Positions 26,775 to 36,517 are shown, counted from the stretch's first letter. The stretch is 64,000 bases of DNA from Accumulibacter jenkinsii (GCA_036625225.1 JAZKUF010000002.1:1106223-1170222), one strand, 5' to 3'. Notes: generated from the sequence alone by a model not told the origin. Translations and numbers: made by a program.

Positions 26775-29222
26775 ATGTCCGATGCTGTTCAATCCCCCCC
26801 CGATAGCGAAGAACTGCGCGCCGAAGTCGAACACAAACTGCTCTGCACCGTTGCTGCCGAGCCCTCGCGAGCCACCCGGGCCGATCTTTACCAGGCCCTG
26901 GCGCAAGTGGCGCGCGAGCAACTGGCAAAACGCTGGGTCGACACCCAGAACGCCGACCGCGACAGCAAGGCCAGACGCGTCTATTACCTCTCGATGGAAT
27001 TTCTCATCGGCCGGGCGATGAACAACGCCTTGTCGGCACTCGACCTGCGGGATTCGGCCGCGGCCGCGTTCGCCCCGCCTGGCCCGTCGCTCGACGAGGT
27101 GATGGAATGCGAGCCCGATGCAGCGCTCGGTAACGGCGGCCTCGGGAGGCTCGCGGCCTGCTTCCTCGATTCGATGGCCACCCTCGGACTCCCCTCCTGG
27201 GGCTATGGCGTACGCTACGAGTACGGCATGTTCGCGCAATCGATCCTGCACGGGCAGCAGGTCGAAAAGCCCGAATCCTGGCTGCAGGACCGTTCACCCT
27301 GGGAATTCCCGCGCGCCAACAAGCACCATACCGTGCACTTCGGGGGCACCTGCGAGCACCACGGCGAATGGGCAGAATGGCATGCCGCCGATGCCGTCGA
27401 AGCGAAAGCGTTCGACTACGTGATCCCCGGCCATGGCACCGATCGGGTCAGCACCCTGCGTCTGTGGAAAGCGGCGGCGCCATCGGAGATCGACCTCGGC
27501 GCCTTCAACACCGGCGACTACCAGCGCGCCGCCGAGTTCAAGAACCACTTCGAGAACATCTCCTGGGTTCTCTACCCGAACGACAGCACCCCCGCCGGTC
27601 GTGAACTGCGCCTGCGTCAGGAGTATTTCTTCGTCTGCGCGTCGATGCAGGACATTCTCGAACGTCATCATGCCGAACACGGCACCTTCACCAACCTGGC
27701 CGAGCATGTCGCGATCCACCTCAACGACACGCACCCGGCGATCGGCGTCGCCGAGTTGATGCGCCTGCTGGTCGACGAGCACAATCTGACCTGGGCCGCT
27801 GCCTGGGACCAGTGTCGGCGGATCTTCTCCTACACCAATCACACCCTGATGCCGGAAGCGCTGGAGACCTGGAAAGTGTCGCTGATCCAGCGCGTGCTGC
27901 CACGCCACATCCTGATCATCTACCGCATCAACCAGGAGTTCCTCGACGAGGTCGTCCGCCTCTACCCCGGCGACATCGACCTCATGCGGCGGGTCTCGCT
28001 GATCGACGACGGTGGCGGCCACGACAAGGACAAGCGGGTGCGCATGGCGCACCTGTGCATCGTCGGCAGCCACCGCGTGAACGGCGTCTCGCAGCTGCAT
28101 TCGGATCTCATGGTGCAGACCATCTTTGCCGACTTCGCGCAGCTCTATCCCGAACGTTTCCACAACAAGACCAACGGCGTCACCCCGCGGCGCTGGCTGG
28201 CGCAATCCAATCCGGCCCTGTCGACGCTGCTCGACGAACGCCTCGGCAGCCAGGACTGGCGTCTGGACCTGGATCGGCTGAGCGATCTGCGCAGCAGCGC
28301 CGACGACGCCGCTTTCCGCACCGCTTTTGCCGCTGCCAAGCGCGGCAACAAGGTGCGGCTGGCCAATTACGTCGCCCGTGAGGTCGGCATCACCCTCGAC
28401 CCGGATAGCCTGTTCGACGTCCAGGTCAAGCGGATTCACGAATACAAACGGCAGTTGCTCAACGTGCTGCACGTGATCACGCGCTACAACGCGCTGCTCG
28501 ACGGCTCGGCCAGGGACTACGCGCCGCGCAGCGTGATTTTTGCCGGCAAGGCGGCATCGTCGTATCACATGGCGAAGCAGGTCATCCGCCTGATCCACGA
28601 CGTCGCTGCGGTGGTGAACAACGATCCCCGAACCCGCGACCTGCTGCAGGTCGTCTTCATTCCCAACTATGGCGTTTCGGTCGCCGAGCTGATCATGCCG
28701 GCGGCCAACCTCTCCGAGCAGATCTCGACCGCCGGCACCGAAGCTTCGGGCACCGGCAACATGAAGCTCTCGCTCAACGGTGCCCTGACCATCGGCACCG
28801 AGGATGGTGCCAACATCGAGATTCGCGACAACGTCGGCGCCGAGAACATCTTCATCTTCGGCAACAACACCGCCGAGGTGAGTGCCATCCGGCAGGCCGG
28901 CCATCGGCCGCTGGCGCTCTACCACAATGATCCGGCCCTCAAGGAGGCGCTGGACCGGATCGACAGCGGCTTCTTCTCGCCCGGCGAACGACCGCGCTAC
29001 CACGACATCTTCAACAGCCTGCTCCATTATGGCGACCACTACCTGCTGCTCGCCGACTACGCCGATTACGTCGCCACCCAGGCGCGCGTCGACGCCCTTT
29101 ATCTGAACCCTGACGAATGGCAGCGCAAGGCCATTCTCAACGTCGCCGGGATGGGCCCCTTCTCGGCCGACCGGACGATTCGTGACTATGCCAAAGACAC
29201 CTGGAACATTCGCACACTTTAG
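26775..29222 (+). CDS. glgP: Glycogen (alpha-glucan) phosphorylase
   Basis: This enzyme releases glucose 1-phosphate from glycogen chain ends using phosphate and a PLP cofactor. It has 815 residues, the normal length. Signatures are ALGNGGLGRLAACFLDS, NDTHPAI, NGVTPRRW, KRIHEYKRQ and the PLP-Lys segment EASGTGNMKLSLNGA. I started it at 26775, where GGAG precedes the ATG at 10 bp; the frame extends 21 codons further into glk. It is followed by glgB after 15 bp. Confidence 0.96.
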   Translation: MSDAVQSPPDSEELRAEVEHKLLCTVAAEPSRATRADLYQALAQVAREQLAKRWVDTQNADRDSKARRVYYLSMEFLIGRAMNNALSALDLRDSAAAAFAPPGPSLDEVMECEPDAALGNGGLGRLAACFLDSMATLGLPSWGYGVRYEYGMFAQSILHGQQVEKPESWLQDRSPWEFPRANKHHTVHFGGTCEHHGEWAEWHAADAVEAKAFDYVIPGHGTDRVSTLRLWKAAAPSEIDLGAFNTGDYQRAAEFKNHFENISWVLYPNDSTPAGRELRLRQEYFFVCASMQDILERHHAEHGTFTNLAEHVAIHLNDTHPAIGVAELMRLLVDEHNLTWAAAWDQCRRIFSYTNHTLMPEALETWKVSLIQRVLPRHILIIYRINQEFLDEVVRLYPGDIDLMRRVSLIDDGGGHDKDKRVRMAHLCIVGSHRVNGVSQLHSDLMVQTIFADFAQLYPERFHNKTNGVTPRRWLAQSNPALSTLLDERLGSQDWRLDLDRLSDLRSSADDAAFRTAFAAAKRGNKVRLANYVAREVGITLDPDSLFDVQVKRIHEYKRQLLNVLHVITRYNALLDGSARDYAPRSVIFAGKAASSYHMAKQVIRLIHDVAAVVNNDPRTRDLLQVVFIPNYGVSVAELIMPAANLSEQISTAGTEASGTGNMKLSLNGALTIGTEDGANIEIRDNVGAENIFIFGNNTAEVSAIRQAGHRPLALYHNDPALKEALDRIDSGFFSPGERPRYHDIFNSLLHYGDHYLLLADYADYVATQARVDALYLNPDEWQRKAILNVAGMGPFSADRTIRDYAKDTWNIRTL

Positions 29223-29237
29223 TAAGGAAGGTCTCCA

Positions 29238-31421
29238 ATGCTTGAGCATGCAGAAATCATTGCCCTTTGCCGGGCACAACATGGCGACCCCTATGCGGTC
29301 CTCGGAATGCATACCGACGCCGACGGCGGACTCTGGGTTCGCAGCCTGCAGCCGGGCGCCCGCTCGGTAGCCGTCCTCGACGCCGCGAGCGGGCGACAGA
29401 TCGCCGAACTGGCGCACGTCGAGATCGAGGGCGTCGAAGGCTTTTTCGAGGGGATCATGCCCCGCCGCCGCAACAGCTTTGCCTACCGCTTGCGGATCAC
29501 CTGGGAAGAAGGCGTTCAGGAAACCGACGATCCGTATCGCTTCTCGACCGTCCTCGGCGAGATGGACGTCTGGCTGCTCGCCGAAGGCTCGCACCTGCGA
29601 CCCTTCGAGCGGCTCGGAGCGCACCTGTGCGAGATCGACGGTGTCGCCGGCACCGCTTTCGCCGTCTGGGCGCCGGACGCGCAGCGGGTCAGCGTGGTCG
29701 GCGACTTCAACACCTGGGACGGCCGTCGCCACCCGATGCGGCTACGTCGGGAATGCGGCGTGTGGGAGATTTTTCTCCCCGGCGTGACCGCCGGCGCCCA
29801 CTACAAGTTCGAGATCCGCTCGCGCGATGGCCAGCTGCTACCGCTGAAGTCGGACCCTTACGGCTTTCAGGCGGAATTGCGGCCGTCCACGGCGTCGATC
29901 GTCTGCGCCCTGCCGCCACCCGTCGACCCCGATCTGGCGGCTGCCGGCGACGACCTGAGCGCGCCGCTGTCAGTCTATGAAGTGCATCTCGCCTCCTGGC
30001 GGCGGGCCGACGATGGCGGCTTTCCGGACTGGCAGCGGATCGCTGAAACGCTGATTCCCTACGTCGTCGATCTCGGTTTTACGCATCTCGAGCTGTTGCC
30101 GATCTCGGAGCACCCGTTCGACGGCTCCTGGGGCTATCAGCCGCTCGGACTCTACGCTCCGACCGCCCGGCATGGCACGCCGACCGGCTTCCGCGATTTC
30201 GTCGCCGCGTGCCACGCGGCCGGCCTGCGCGTGCTGGTCGACTGGGTGCCGGCGCATTTCCCGACCGACGAACACGGTCTCGGCCGCTTCGACGGCAACG
30301 CGCTTTACGAGCACGCCGACCCGCGCGAGGGAATGCACCAGGACTGGGGCACGCTGATCTACAACTTTGGCCGCCGCGAAGTCAGCAACTATCTGATCGG
30401 CAATGCGCTGTTCTGGATTGAGCGCTATGGCGTCGACGGTTTGCGGGTCGATGCCGTCGCCTCGATGCTCTACCGCGACTATAGCCGCGAGGATGGGCAA
30501 TGGCTGCCGAACGTGCATGGTGGCCGCGAGAACCTCGAGGCCGTCGCCTTCCTGCGCCGCACCAACCAGGTCCTCGGCCAGGAGCACCCGAGCGCCTCGA
30601 CCCATGCCGAGGAATCGACCGCCTGGCCAATGGTCAGTCGCCCGCCGGAGATGGGCGGTCTCGGTTTCCACTACAAGTGGAACATGGGCTGGATGCACGA
30701 CGTCCTCGACTACATGACCAAGGATCCCGTGCATCGCAAGTATCACCACAATCAGCTGAGCTTCGGCCTGATGTACGCCTTTACCGAGAACTTCATCCTG
30801 CCGCTGTCGCACGACGAAGTCGTCCACGGCAAGGGCTCTTTGATCAGCAAGATGGCCGGCGACTACTGGCAGAAGTTCGCCAACCTGCGCTCGCTGTATG
30901 CGTTCATGTGGGCGCATCCGGGCAAGAAGCTGCTCTTCATGGGCGGCGAAATCGGCCAGTGGAACGAATGGAATCACGACAGCTCGCTCGACTGGGGACT
31001 GCTCGACTTTCCGCTGCACGCCGGCGTACACGGCCTGATCCGCGACCTCAACCGCATCTACCGGGGAAATCCCGCGCTGCACGAAGTCGATTTCGAGCCG
31101 GCCGGCTTTGAATGGATCGCCGCCGACGACGCCGACTGCTCGGTCGTCGCCTTTGTTCGCTGGGCTCGCGATCGCTCGCGCGCCATTCTCTATGTCGGCA
31201 ACTTCACGCCGATCGTCCGCCATGGCTACCGCATCGGGGTGCCGATGCCCGGCAGGTATGGCGAACGGATCAACACCGACTCGGAGTACTACGGTGGCAG
31301 CAACGTCGGCAACGGTTTCGAGCCGGTGTGTGCCGAACCGGTGCCGGCACATGGTCGCGACTGGTCGCTGAATCTGACGCTACCGCCACTTGCCGGGTTG
31401 TACCTCGAATGGACCGCGTGA
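29238..31421 (+). CDS. glgB: 1,4-alpha-glucan branching enzyme
   Basis: GlgB introduces alpha-1,6 branches into glycogen (GH13). It has 727 residues with two N-terminal CBM48-type domains (about 15-105 and 125-215; second with FAVWAPDAQRVSVVGDFNTWD). A catalytic barrel follows, with GLRVDAVASMLYRDYS (nucleophile Asp), HAEESTAWP (acid Glu) and LSHDEVVHGK. AAGGAAGG precedes the ATG. It overlaps glgX at its 3' end. glgA and glgC, needed for synthesis, are not in the window. Confidence 0.96.
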   Translation: MLEHAEIIALCRAQHGDPYAVLGMHTDADGGLWVRSLQPGARSVAVLDAASGRQIAELAHVEIEGVEGFFEGIMPRRRNSFAYRLRITWEEGVQETDDPYRFSTVLGEMDVWLLAEGSHLRPFERLGAHLCEIDGVAGTAFAVWAPDAQRVSVVGDFNTWDGRRHPMRLRRECGVWEIFLPGVTAGAHYKFEIRSRDGQLLPLKSDPYGFQAELRPSTASIVCALPPPVDPDLAAAGDDLSAPLSVYEVHLASWRRADDGGFPDWQRIAETLIPYVVDLGFTHLELLPISEHPFDGSWGYQPLGLYAPTARHGTPTGFRDFVAACHAAGLRVLVDWVPAHFPTDEHGLGRFDGNALYEHADPREGMHQDWGTLIYNFGRREVSNYLIGNALFWIERYGVDGLRVDAVASMLYRDYSREDGQWLPNVHGGRENLEAVAFLRRTNQVLGQEHPSASTHAEESTAWPMVSRPPEMGGLGFHYKWNMGWMHDVLDYMTKDPVHRKYHHNQLSFGLMYAFTENFILPLSHDEVVHGKGSLISKMAGDYWQKFANLRSLYAFMWAHPGKKLLFMGGEIGQWNEWNHDSSLDWGLLDFPLHAGVHGLIRDLNRIYRGNPALHEVDFEPAGFEWIAADDADCSVVAFVRWARDRSRAILYVGNFTPIVRHGYRIGVPMPGRYGERINTDSEYYGGSNVGNGFEPVCAEPVPAHGRDWSLNLTLPPLAGLYLEWTA

Positions 31422-33442
31422 TCGAAAACGCGCCTCTCGCCGCCGGGCGACCCTGGCCGCTCGGCGCCCACTGGGACGGCCGCGGCGTCAACTTCGCGCT
31501 CTTCTCGGCACATGCCGACGCGGTCGAGTTATGCCTCTTCGAGAGCGACCGGATGCGCGTGCTGCCCTTGCGCGAATCGACCGATCAGGTCTGGCACGGC
31601 TACCTCGCCGGGGCAACTCCCGGACTGCGCTACGCCTACCGGGTGCATGGCCCGGGGGAGACGCACGGCCATGGCCATCACCACGAGCATGGCCACCCGC
31701 ACGCCCAGGGTCATCGCTTCGATTGCCGCCGGCTGCTGCTCGATCCCTACGCGCGCCAGGTCGTCGGCCGCTTTTCCTGGAGTACGCACGACGATCCGGC
31801 GCATGGCCTCAAAGCCTGTGTGGTCGACGAAGAATTCGACTGGGGGGGCGATTGCCGACCGCTGACCCCCTGGCAGGACACGGTGCTCTACGAAGTCCAC
31901 GTCAAGGGAGCGAGCCGTCAGCACCCAGGGGTTCCCGAAGTGCTGCGCGGCACTTACGCCGGTCTCGCCGCGCCGGCAATGATCGAGCATTACCGGCGGC
32001 TCGGCGTCACCGCCGTCAACCTGCTGCCGGTACACCACTTTCTTGACGAACGCCACCTGGCGGATAAAGGGCGCGTCAACTACTGGGGCTACAACACGCT
32101 CGCCTTCTTCGCTCCCGAACCGCGCTACGCGGCGCGGATCGGCGGGCAATCCGTGATCGCCGAGTTCAAGACCATGGTCCGCTCGCTGCACGCTGCCGGT
32201 CTCGAAGTCATTCTCGACGTGGTCTTCAACCATACCGCCGAAAGCGACGAAAACGGTCCGACGCTCTCGTTTCGCGGCATCGACAACCTCAGCTACTACC
32301 GTCTGCCGGTGGGCCATCTCGCCACCTACGAGAATTTCAGCGGTTGCGGCAACACCCTGAATCTCGCTCACCCGCGCGTTCTGCAAGTGGTCATGGATGC
32401 GCTGCGCTACTGGGTCGACGTCATGCACGTCGACGGCTTCCGTTTCGACCTCGCTGCCGCCCTCACCCGCGACAGCGCGTTTCTCGCAGCGCTGGCTCAG
32501 GATCCCCTGCTGCAGAGCGTCAAGCTGATTGCCGAGCCCTGGGATCTCGGACCCGATGGTTACCGCCTGGGACGCTTCCTGCCCGGCTGGAGCGAATGGA
32601 ACGACCGCTTTCGCGACGACGTGCGCGCTTTCTGGCTGACTCACCATGCCGGTGCCGCTGAACTTGCGCAGCGGCTGGCCGGCTCGAGCGAGATCTTCCA
32701 TGCCACCGGACGTTCGCCGCAGGCGGGCATCAACTTCATCACCGCGCATGACGGCTTCACCTTGCGCGATCTCGTCAGCTACCAGAAGAAACACAACGAA
32801 CTCAATGGCGAAGGCAATCGCGACGGGCACGGCCACAACCTGTCCTGGAATTGCGGCGTCGAAGGCGAGAGCAGCGATCCGCAGGTTTGCGAAAGACGCC
32901 GTCGCCTGCAGCGCTCGCTGCTGACGACGCTGTTGATCGCGCAGGGCGTGCCGATGCTGCAGGGCGGTGATGAACTCGGCCGCACGCAGGGTGGCAACAA
33001 CAACGCCTATTGCCAGGATAACGCGATGACCTGGCTCGACTGGCAGAACGCCGATGGCGGCCTGATCGATTTCGTCGCCGGGCTGATCGGCTTGCGCCGA
33101 CGTTTTCCACAACTGCGGCGACGGCGCTGGCTGACCGGCAAGGCGACCGACGACCAGCAGCCCGACGTCATCTGGTGGCATCCTGCAGGCAGACCGATGC
33201 ACGTCGCCGACTGGCATTCGAAAAAGCTGGGCGTCTTCGGTATGCAGCTCGCTGCCGACCCGGAGAACAGCAGCCTGCTGTGCCTGATCAACCGCGACGA
33301 CATCCCGGTCCCTTTCCTGCTGCCGGCCGGAGACTGGTGGCAGGTCTGCGACAGCAGCGCCGAAGCCGCCTTTGCGGCCTGCCGTCGGGAGCACACGGCG
33401 CCGGTGGCGGCGCACAGCGTGCAGCTCCTTCACCGCGCCTAA
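31409..33442 (+). CDS. glgX: Glycogen debranching enzyme with a His-rich insertion
   Basis: GlgX hydrolyses alpha-1,6 branches of phosphorylase-limited glycogen. It has 677 residues, with a CBM48 N-terminus (ALFSAHADAVELCLF) and a GH13 barrel (DVVFNHTAE, GFRFDLAAAL with the nucleophile Asp, LIAEPWD, HDGFTLRDLVSY). Residues 85-102 (THGHGHHHEHGHPHAQGH) insert nine His into the loop just before the conserved FDCRRLLLDPYAR segment, which may bind divalent metal. The ATG at 31409 overlaps glgB by 13 bp. A GTG at 31418 overlapping the glgB stop (GTGA) is an equally plausible coupled start. Confidence 0.94.
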   Translation: MDRVIENAPLAAGRPWPLGAHWDGRGVNFALFSAHADAVELCLFESDRMRVLPLRESTDQVWHGYLAGATPGLRYAYRVHGPGETHGHGHHHEHGHPHAQGHRFDCRRLLLDPYARQVVGRFSWSTHDDPAHGLKACVVDEEFDWGGDCRPLTPWQDTVLYEVHVKGASRQHPGVPEVLRGTYAGLAAPAMIEHYRRLGVTAVNLLPVHHFLDERHLADKGRVNYWGYNTLAFFAPEPRYAARIGGQSVIAEFKTMVRSLHAAGLEVILDVVFNHTAESDENGPTLSFRGIDNLSYYRLPVGHLATYENFSGCGNTLNLAHPRVLQVVMDALRYWVDVMHVDGFRFDLAAALTRDSAFLAALAQDPLLQSVKLIAEPWDLGPDGYRLGRFLPGWSEWNDRFRDDVRAFWLTHHAGAAELAQRLAGSSEIFHATGRSPQAGINFITAHDGFTLRDLVSYQKKHNELNGEGNRDGHGHNLSWNCGVEGESSDPQVCERRRRLQRSLLTTLLIAQGVPMLQGGDELGRTQGGNNNAYCQDNAMTWLDWQNADGGLIDFVAGLIGLRRRFPQLRRRRWLTGKATDDQQPDVIWWHPAGRPMHVADWHSKKLGVFGMQLAADPENSSLLCLINRDDIPVPFLLPAGDWWQVCDSSAEAAFAACRREHTAPVAAHSVQLLHRA

Positions 33443-33498
33443 GCGGTCGATGACTTTCACGAAACAATCAAAGTGCTTGTGCCAGAGGGGTTTCCGCC

Positions 33499-34188
33499 AT
33501 GTACGTGATCGCTCCGAGCATCCTTTCGGCCGACTTCGCCCGGCTCGGCGAAGAAGTGGTGAAAGTCATCGGCGCCGGCGCCGACTGGATTCACTTCGAC
33601 GTGATGGACAACCATTACGTGCCCAACCTGACCATCGGCCCGCTCGTCTGCCAGGCCATCCGTCCCTTGACGCAGGCACCGATCGACGTCCATCTGATGG
33701 TCAGACCGGTCGACCGCATCGTTCCCGACTTCGCCCGGGCGGGGGCCAACATCATCACCTTTCACCCCGAAGCCTCCGATCACGTCGACCGGACCCTCGC
33801 CCTGATCCGCGAGAACGGCTGCCAGGCCGGCCTGGTGTTCAATCCGGCAACGCCGCTCGCGTACCTTGATCATGTCATGGACAAGCTCGACATCATCCTG
33901 CTGATGAGCGTCAACCCCGGCTTTGGCGGACAGCAGTTCATCCCCTCGACGCTCGCCAAACTGGCCGCAGCGCGGGCACGAATCGACGCCTACGAGCGCG
34001 ACAGCGGGCGCCGGATCCGCCTCGAGGTCGATGGCGGGGTCAAGGTCGACAACATCGCCGCGATCGCCCGAGCCGGCGCCGATGCCTTCGTCGCCGGCTC
34101 GGCGGTCTATGGTGCCGGCAAGGACAGCGATGCCAACCGCTACGACAGCGTGATCGCCGCCCTGCGCGAACAGCTGGCGAGAGCGTGA
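33499..34188 (+). CDS. rpe: Ribulose-phosphate 3-epimerase
   Basis: Rpe interconverts ribulose 5-phosphate and xylulose 5-phosphate in the pentose-phosphate (or Calvin) pathway. It is a 229-residue TIM barrel. SILSADFARLGEE, HFDVMDNHYVPNLTIGP and VDGGVKVDNI carry the metal and catalytic Asp residues. GAGGGG precedes the ATG. Its stop overlaps the gph start (TGATG), the common rpe-gph-trpE order of proteobacteria. Confidence 0.96.
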   Translation: MYVIAPSILSADFARLGEEVVKVIGAGADWIHFDVMDNHYVPNLTIGPLVCQAIRPLTQAPIDVHLMVRPVDRIVPDFARAGANIITFHPEASDHVDRTLALIRENGCQAGLVFNPATPLAYLDHVMDKLDIILLMSVNPGFGGQQFIPSTLAKLAAARARIDAYERDSGRRIRLEVDGGVKVDNIAAIARAGADAFVAGSAVYGAGKDSDANRYDSVIAALREQLARA

Positions 34189-34871
34189 TGCCTGCGCCCC
34201 TCGCCGTACGCGCCGTCCTCATCGATCTCGACGGCACCCTGCTCGATACCGTTCTCGACCTGCATGCGGCGGCAAACGCCATGCTCGGCGACCTCGGTCG
34301 GCGCGCGCTGCCGGTCGAGTCGATCCGCAGCTATGTCGGGCGTGGCATTCCCAATCTCGTCAAGCGCGTGCTGGCCGGTTCAATGGCCGCCGCCGACGAC
34401 GCCACCCCGCCGCCGGCCGAAGCCCTGGCGAGCTTCCGGCGACACTACGCCACCGAAAACGGTCGCAACGCGACGTTTTTTCCCGGCGTCATCGAGGGCC
34501 TCAAAGCCCTCAAGGCCCTCGATCTGCCGCTTGGCGTGATTACCAACAAGGCCGAAGCCTTCACCGTGCCGCTGCTCGAGCGCACCGGCCTGACGCCGTT
34601 CTTCGACGTCATCGTCAGTGGCGACCTCCTGCCCCGCCCGAAACCGGACCCGATGCCACTGCTCTGGGCGAGCGGCCGCCTCGGGGTATCGCCGGTCGAT
34701 GTGCTGATGATCGGCGATTCGCTGCACGACTTTCACGCCGGGCGGGCCGCCGGTTGCCACGTCTATCTGGTGCCTTACGGCTACAACGAAGGCCGCGACG
34801 TTCATGATCTGCCCTGTGATGGTATAGTTTCGACCCTCGCCGAAGCCGCGCAACGCCTGGTTCACGCATGA
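34188..34871 (+). CDS. gph: Phosphoglycolate phosphatase (HAD family)
   Basis: Gph dephosphorylates 2-phosphoglycolate formed by DNA repair or RubisCO oxygenation. It has 227 residues. HAD motif I is LIDLDGTLLDT (nucleophile Asp). Motif II is the Thr in GVITNK, and motif IV is MIGDSLHDFHAGRAAGC. The ATG overlaps the rpe stop. The gene ends in ATGA at 34868-34871, where a small leader-like frame begins, and a promoter-like pair lies in its last 75 bp. Confidence 0.93.
   Translation: MPAPLAVRAVLIDLDGTLLDTVLDLHAAANAMLGDLGRRALPVESIRSYVGRGIPNLVKRVLAGSMAAADDATPPPAEALASFRRHYATENGRNATFFPGVIEGLKALKALDLPLGVITNKAEAFTVPLLERTGLTPFFDVIVSGDLLPRPKPDPMPLLWASGRLGVSPVDVLMIGDSLHDFHAGRAAGCHVYLVPYGYNEGRDVHDLPCDGIVSTLAEAAQRLVHA
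34801..34828 (+). promoter_or_regulatory. Candidate promoter for the trp leader/trpE inside gph
   Basis: TTCATG (34801-34806) and TATAGT (34823-34828) are 16 bp apart. The -10 box is good (5 of 6) and the -35 weak. A start near 34835 would put the leader ATG about 33 bases into the transcript. Confidence 0.35.
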
Positions 34872-34957
34872 TCGCACTCCACCCGTCACCGCCTGCGCCG
34901 CCTGCGCCGCCCGCCTGCCGGGCAGAGGCCTGGCGCTGGCGACGCCGGCGCGCTTGA
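34868..34957 (+). CDS. trpL: Putative Trp leader peptide
   Basis: This 29-codon frame starts in the ATGA overlapping the gph stop. It encodes a Pro/Ala-rich stretch and then AWRWRRRRA, with two Trp codons just before the stop. It lies 87 bp before trpE, the place for a leader peptide that senses Trp-tRNA. GC-rich inverted repeats follow, including GCCCCT-GAGC-AGGGGC (34997-35012), and CCGGGCAG within the leader can pair with CTGCCCGG after it. There is no good ribosome site and no U-run terminator, so classical attenuation is not proven. Confidence 0.4.
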   Translation: MIALHPSPPAPPAPPACRAEAWRWRRRRA

Positions 34958-34996
34958 GGGCTGCCGACTGCCCGGTCGCCGCCCGGCCCCGGACAT

Positions 34997-35012
34997 GCCC
35001 CTGAGCAGGGGC
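34997..35012 (+). promoter_or_regulatory. Hairpin in the trpE leader
   Basis: GCCCCT and AGGGGC form a perfect 6-bp stem with a GAGC tetraloop, 32 bp before the trpE ATG. It could act as the last hairpin of an attenuator or mask translation. No T-run follows. Confidence 0.35.
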
Positions 35013-35044
35013 GCGTCCCCGCAGTGTCCGCTTGTGGAGTTCCG

Positions 35045-36517
35045 ATGACCGAAGCCTATTTCAATCGCCTGGCTGCCGAAGGCTACAACCGTATTCCGGT
35101 GACCCTCGAGACCTTCGCCGATCTCGACACGCCGCTGTCGATCTACCTGAAGCTCGCCAACGGCCCCTACACCTACCTGCTCGAATCGGTGCAGGGCGGC
35201 GAGCGCTTTGGCCGCTACTCGATCATCGGCCTCGCCAGCCCGACGCGGATCGTCGTGAACGCGCATCAGGTGCTGGTTCTCAACGGCAATCGCATCGCTG
35301 AACGGGAGGACGACACCAACCCGCTCGACTTCATCGGCAAGTACATGAAGCGCTTTCGGGCCGCGCCGACCACCGGTCTGCCGCGCTTCTGCGGCGGCCT
35401 GGTCGGTTGCTTCGGCTACGACACCGTGCGCTACATCGAAACCCGTCTGACGCGCTCGCAGAAAGCCGATGACCTCGGAATTCCCGACATCCTGCTGCTG
35501 CTGTCCGAGGAGATTGCGGTGGTCGACAATCTCTCGGGCAAGCTGACGCTGGTCGTCTATGCCGAGCCGGGGGTTCCCGCCGCTTACCAGAAGGCGCAGG
35601 TCAGGCTGCGCGAGCTGCTGGCAAGGTTGCGCGAACCGGTCGCCATTCCGCCCGAAACGCCGCAATCGTCGCCGCCGGCGAGCTCGATGTTCGGCGAGAC
35701 GCAGTTCCGGCAGGCGGTGATCAAGGCCAAACGCTACATCACCGAAGGCGACGTCATGCAGGTCGTCCTTTCGCAGCGCATGAGCAAGCCGCTGGCGGCG
35801 AGCCCGATGGCGCTGTACCGCTCGCTGCGCTCGCTCAATCCGTCGCCTTACATGTTCTATTTCGACTTCGAGGACTTCCACGTCGTCGGCGCTTCGCCGG
35901 AAATTCTCGTCCGCCTCGAAGGCGACACGGTCACCGTCAGGCCGATCGCCGGCACCCGCCGGCGCGGTGTTTCCTTCGAGGAAGATCAGGCGCTGGCCGC
36001 CGAGCTGCTGGCCGACGAAAAGGAACGTGCCGAGCATGTCCAGCTGCTCGACCTCGGCCGTAATGACGCCGGCCGCGTCGCTCGCGTCGGTACCATCAAG
36101 CTCACCGAGAACATGATCGTCGAACGCTACTCCCACGTCATGCACATCGTCTCGAACGTCGAAGCGAAGCTGCGGCCCGGGCTGAACGCCCTCGACGTGC
36201 TCAGGGCGACCTTCCCGGCCGGCACCGTTTCCGGCGCGCCCAAGGTCCGGGCGATGGAGATCATCGACGAGCTCGAACCGGTCAAGCGCGGAATCTACGC
36301 CGGTGCGGTCGGTTACCTCGGTTTCAATGGCGACATGGATCTGGCGATCGCCATCCGCACGGCGATCATCAAGGACGGCCAACTGCATGTGCAGGCCGGC
36401 GCCGGCATCGTTGCCGATTCCGACCCGGCATCCGAGTGGCAGGAAACGCAGAACAAGGCGCGCGCCGTGCTGCGCGCCGCCGAACTCGCCGAGCACGGCC
36501 TCGACACGCGGCTCTGA
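35045..36517 (+). CDS. trpE: Anthranilate synthase component I
   Basis: TrpE makes anthranilate from chorismate with ammonia supplied by TrpG, the first step of tryptophan synthesis. It has 490 residues. The N-terminal feedback element LLES followed by RYSIIG (about 44-65) indicates inhibition by Trp. The catalytic C-terminal half has IAGTRRRG, DLGRNDAGRV, FPAGTVSGAPKVRAMEII and a final QAGAGIVADSDP. GGAG lies 7 bp before the ATG at 35045. trpG is not in the window; trpE is followed by convergent katG. Confidence 0.96.
   Translation: MTEAYFNRLAAEGYNRIPVTLETFADLDTPLSIYLKLANGPYTYLLESVQGGERFGRYSIIGLASPTRIVVNAHQVLVLNGNRIAEREDDTNPLDFIGKYMKRFRAAPTTGLPRFCGGLVGCFGYDTVRYIETRLTRSQKADDLGIPDILLLLSEEIAVVDNLSGKLTLVVYAEPGVPAAYQKAQVRLRELLARLREPVAIPPETPQSSPPASSMFGETQFRQAVIKAKRYITEGDVMQVVLSQRMSKPLAASPMALYRSLRSLNPSPYMFYFDFEDFHVVGASPEILVRLEGDTVTVRPIAGTRRRGVSFEEDQALAAELLADEKERAEHVQLLDLGRNDAGRVARVGTIKLTENMIVERYSHVMHIVSNVEAKLRPGLNALDVLRATFPAGTVSGAPKVRAMEIIDELEPVKRGIYAGAVGYLGFNGDMDLAIAIRTAIIKDGQLHVQAGAGIVADSDPASEWQETQNKARAVLRAAELAEHGLDTRL

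Noticed and set aside
27294..29732. 812-residue minus-strand frame opposite glgP/glgB
   Set aside because: Antisense shadow of two strongly conserved genes, with no plausible start context.
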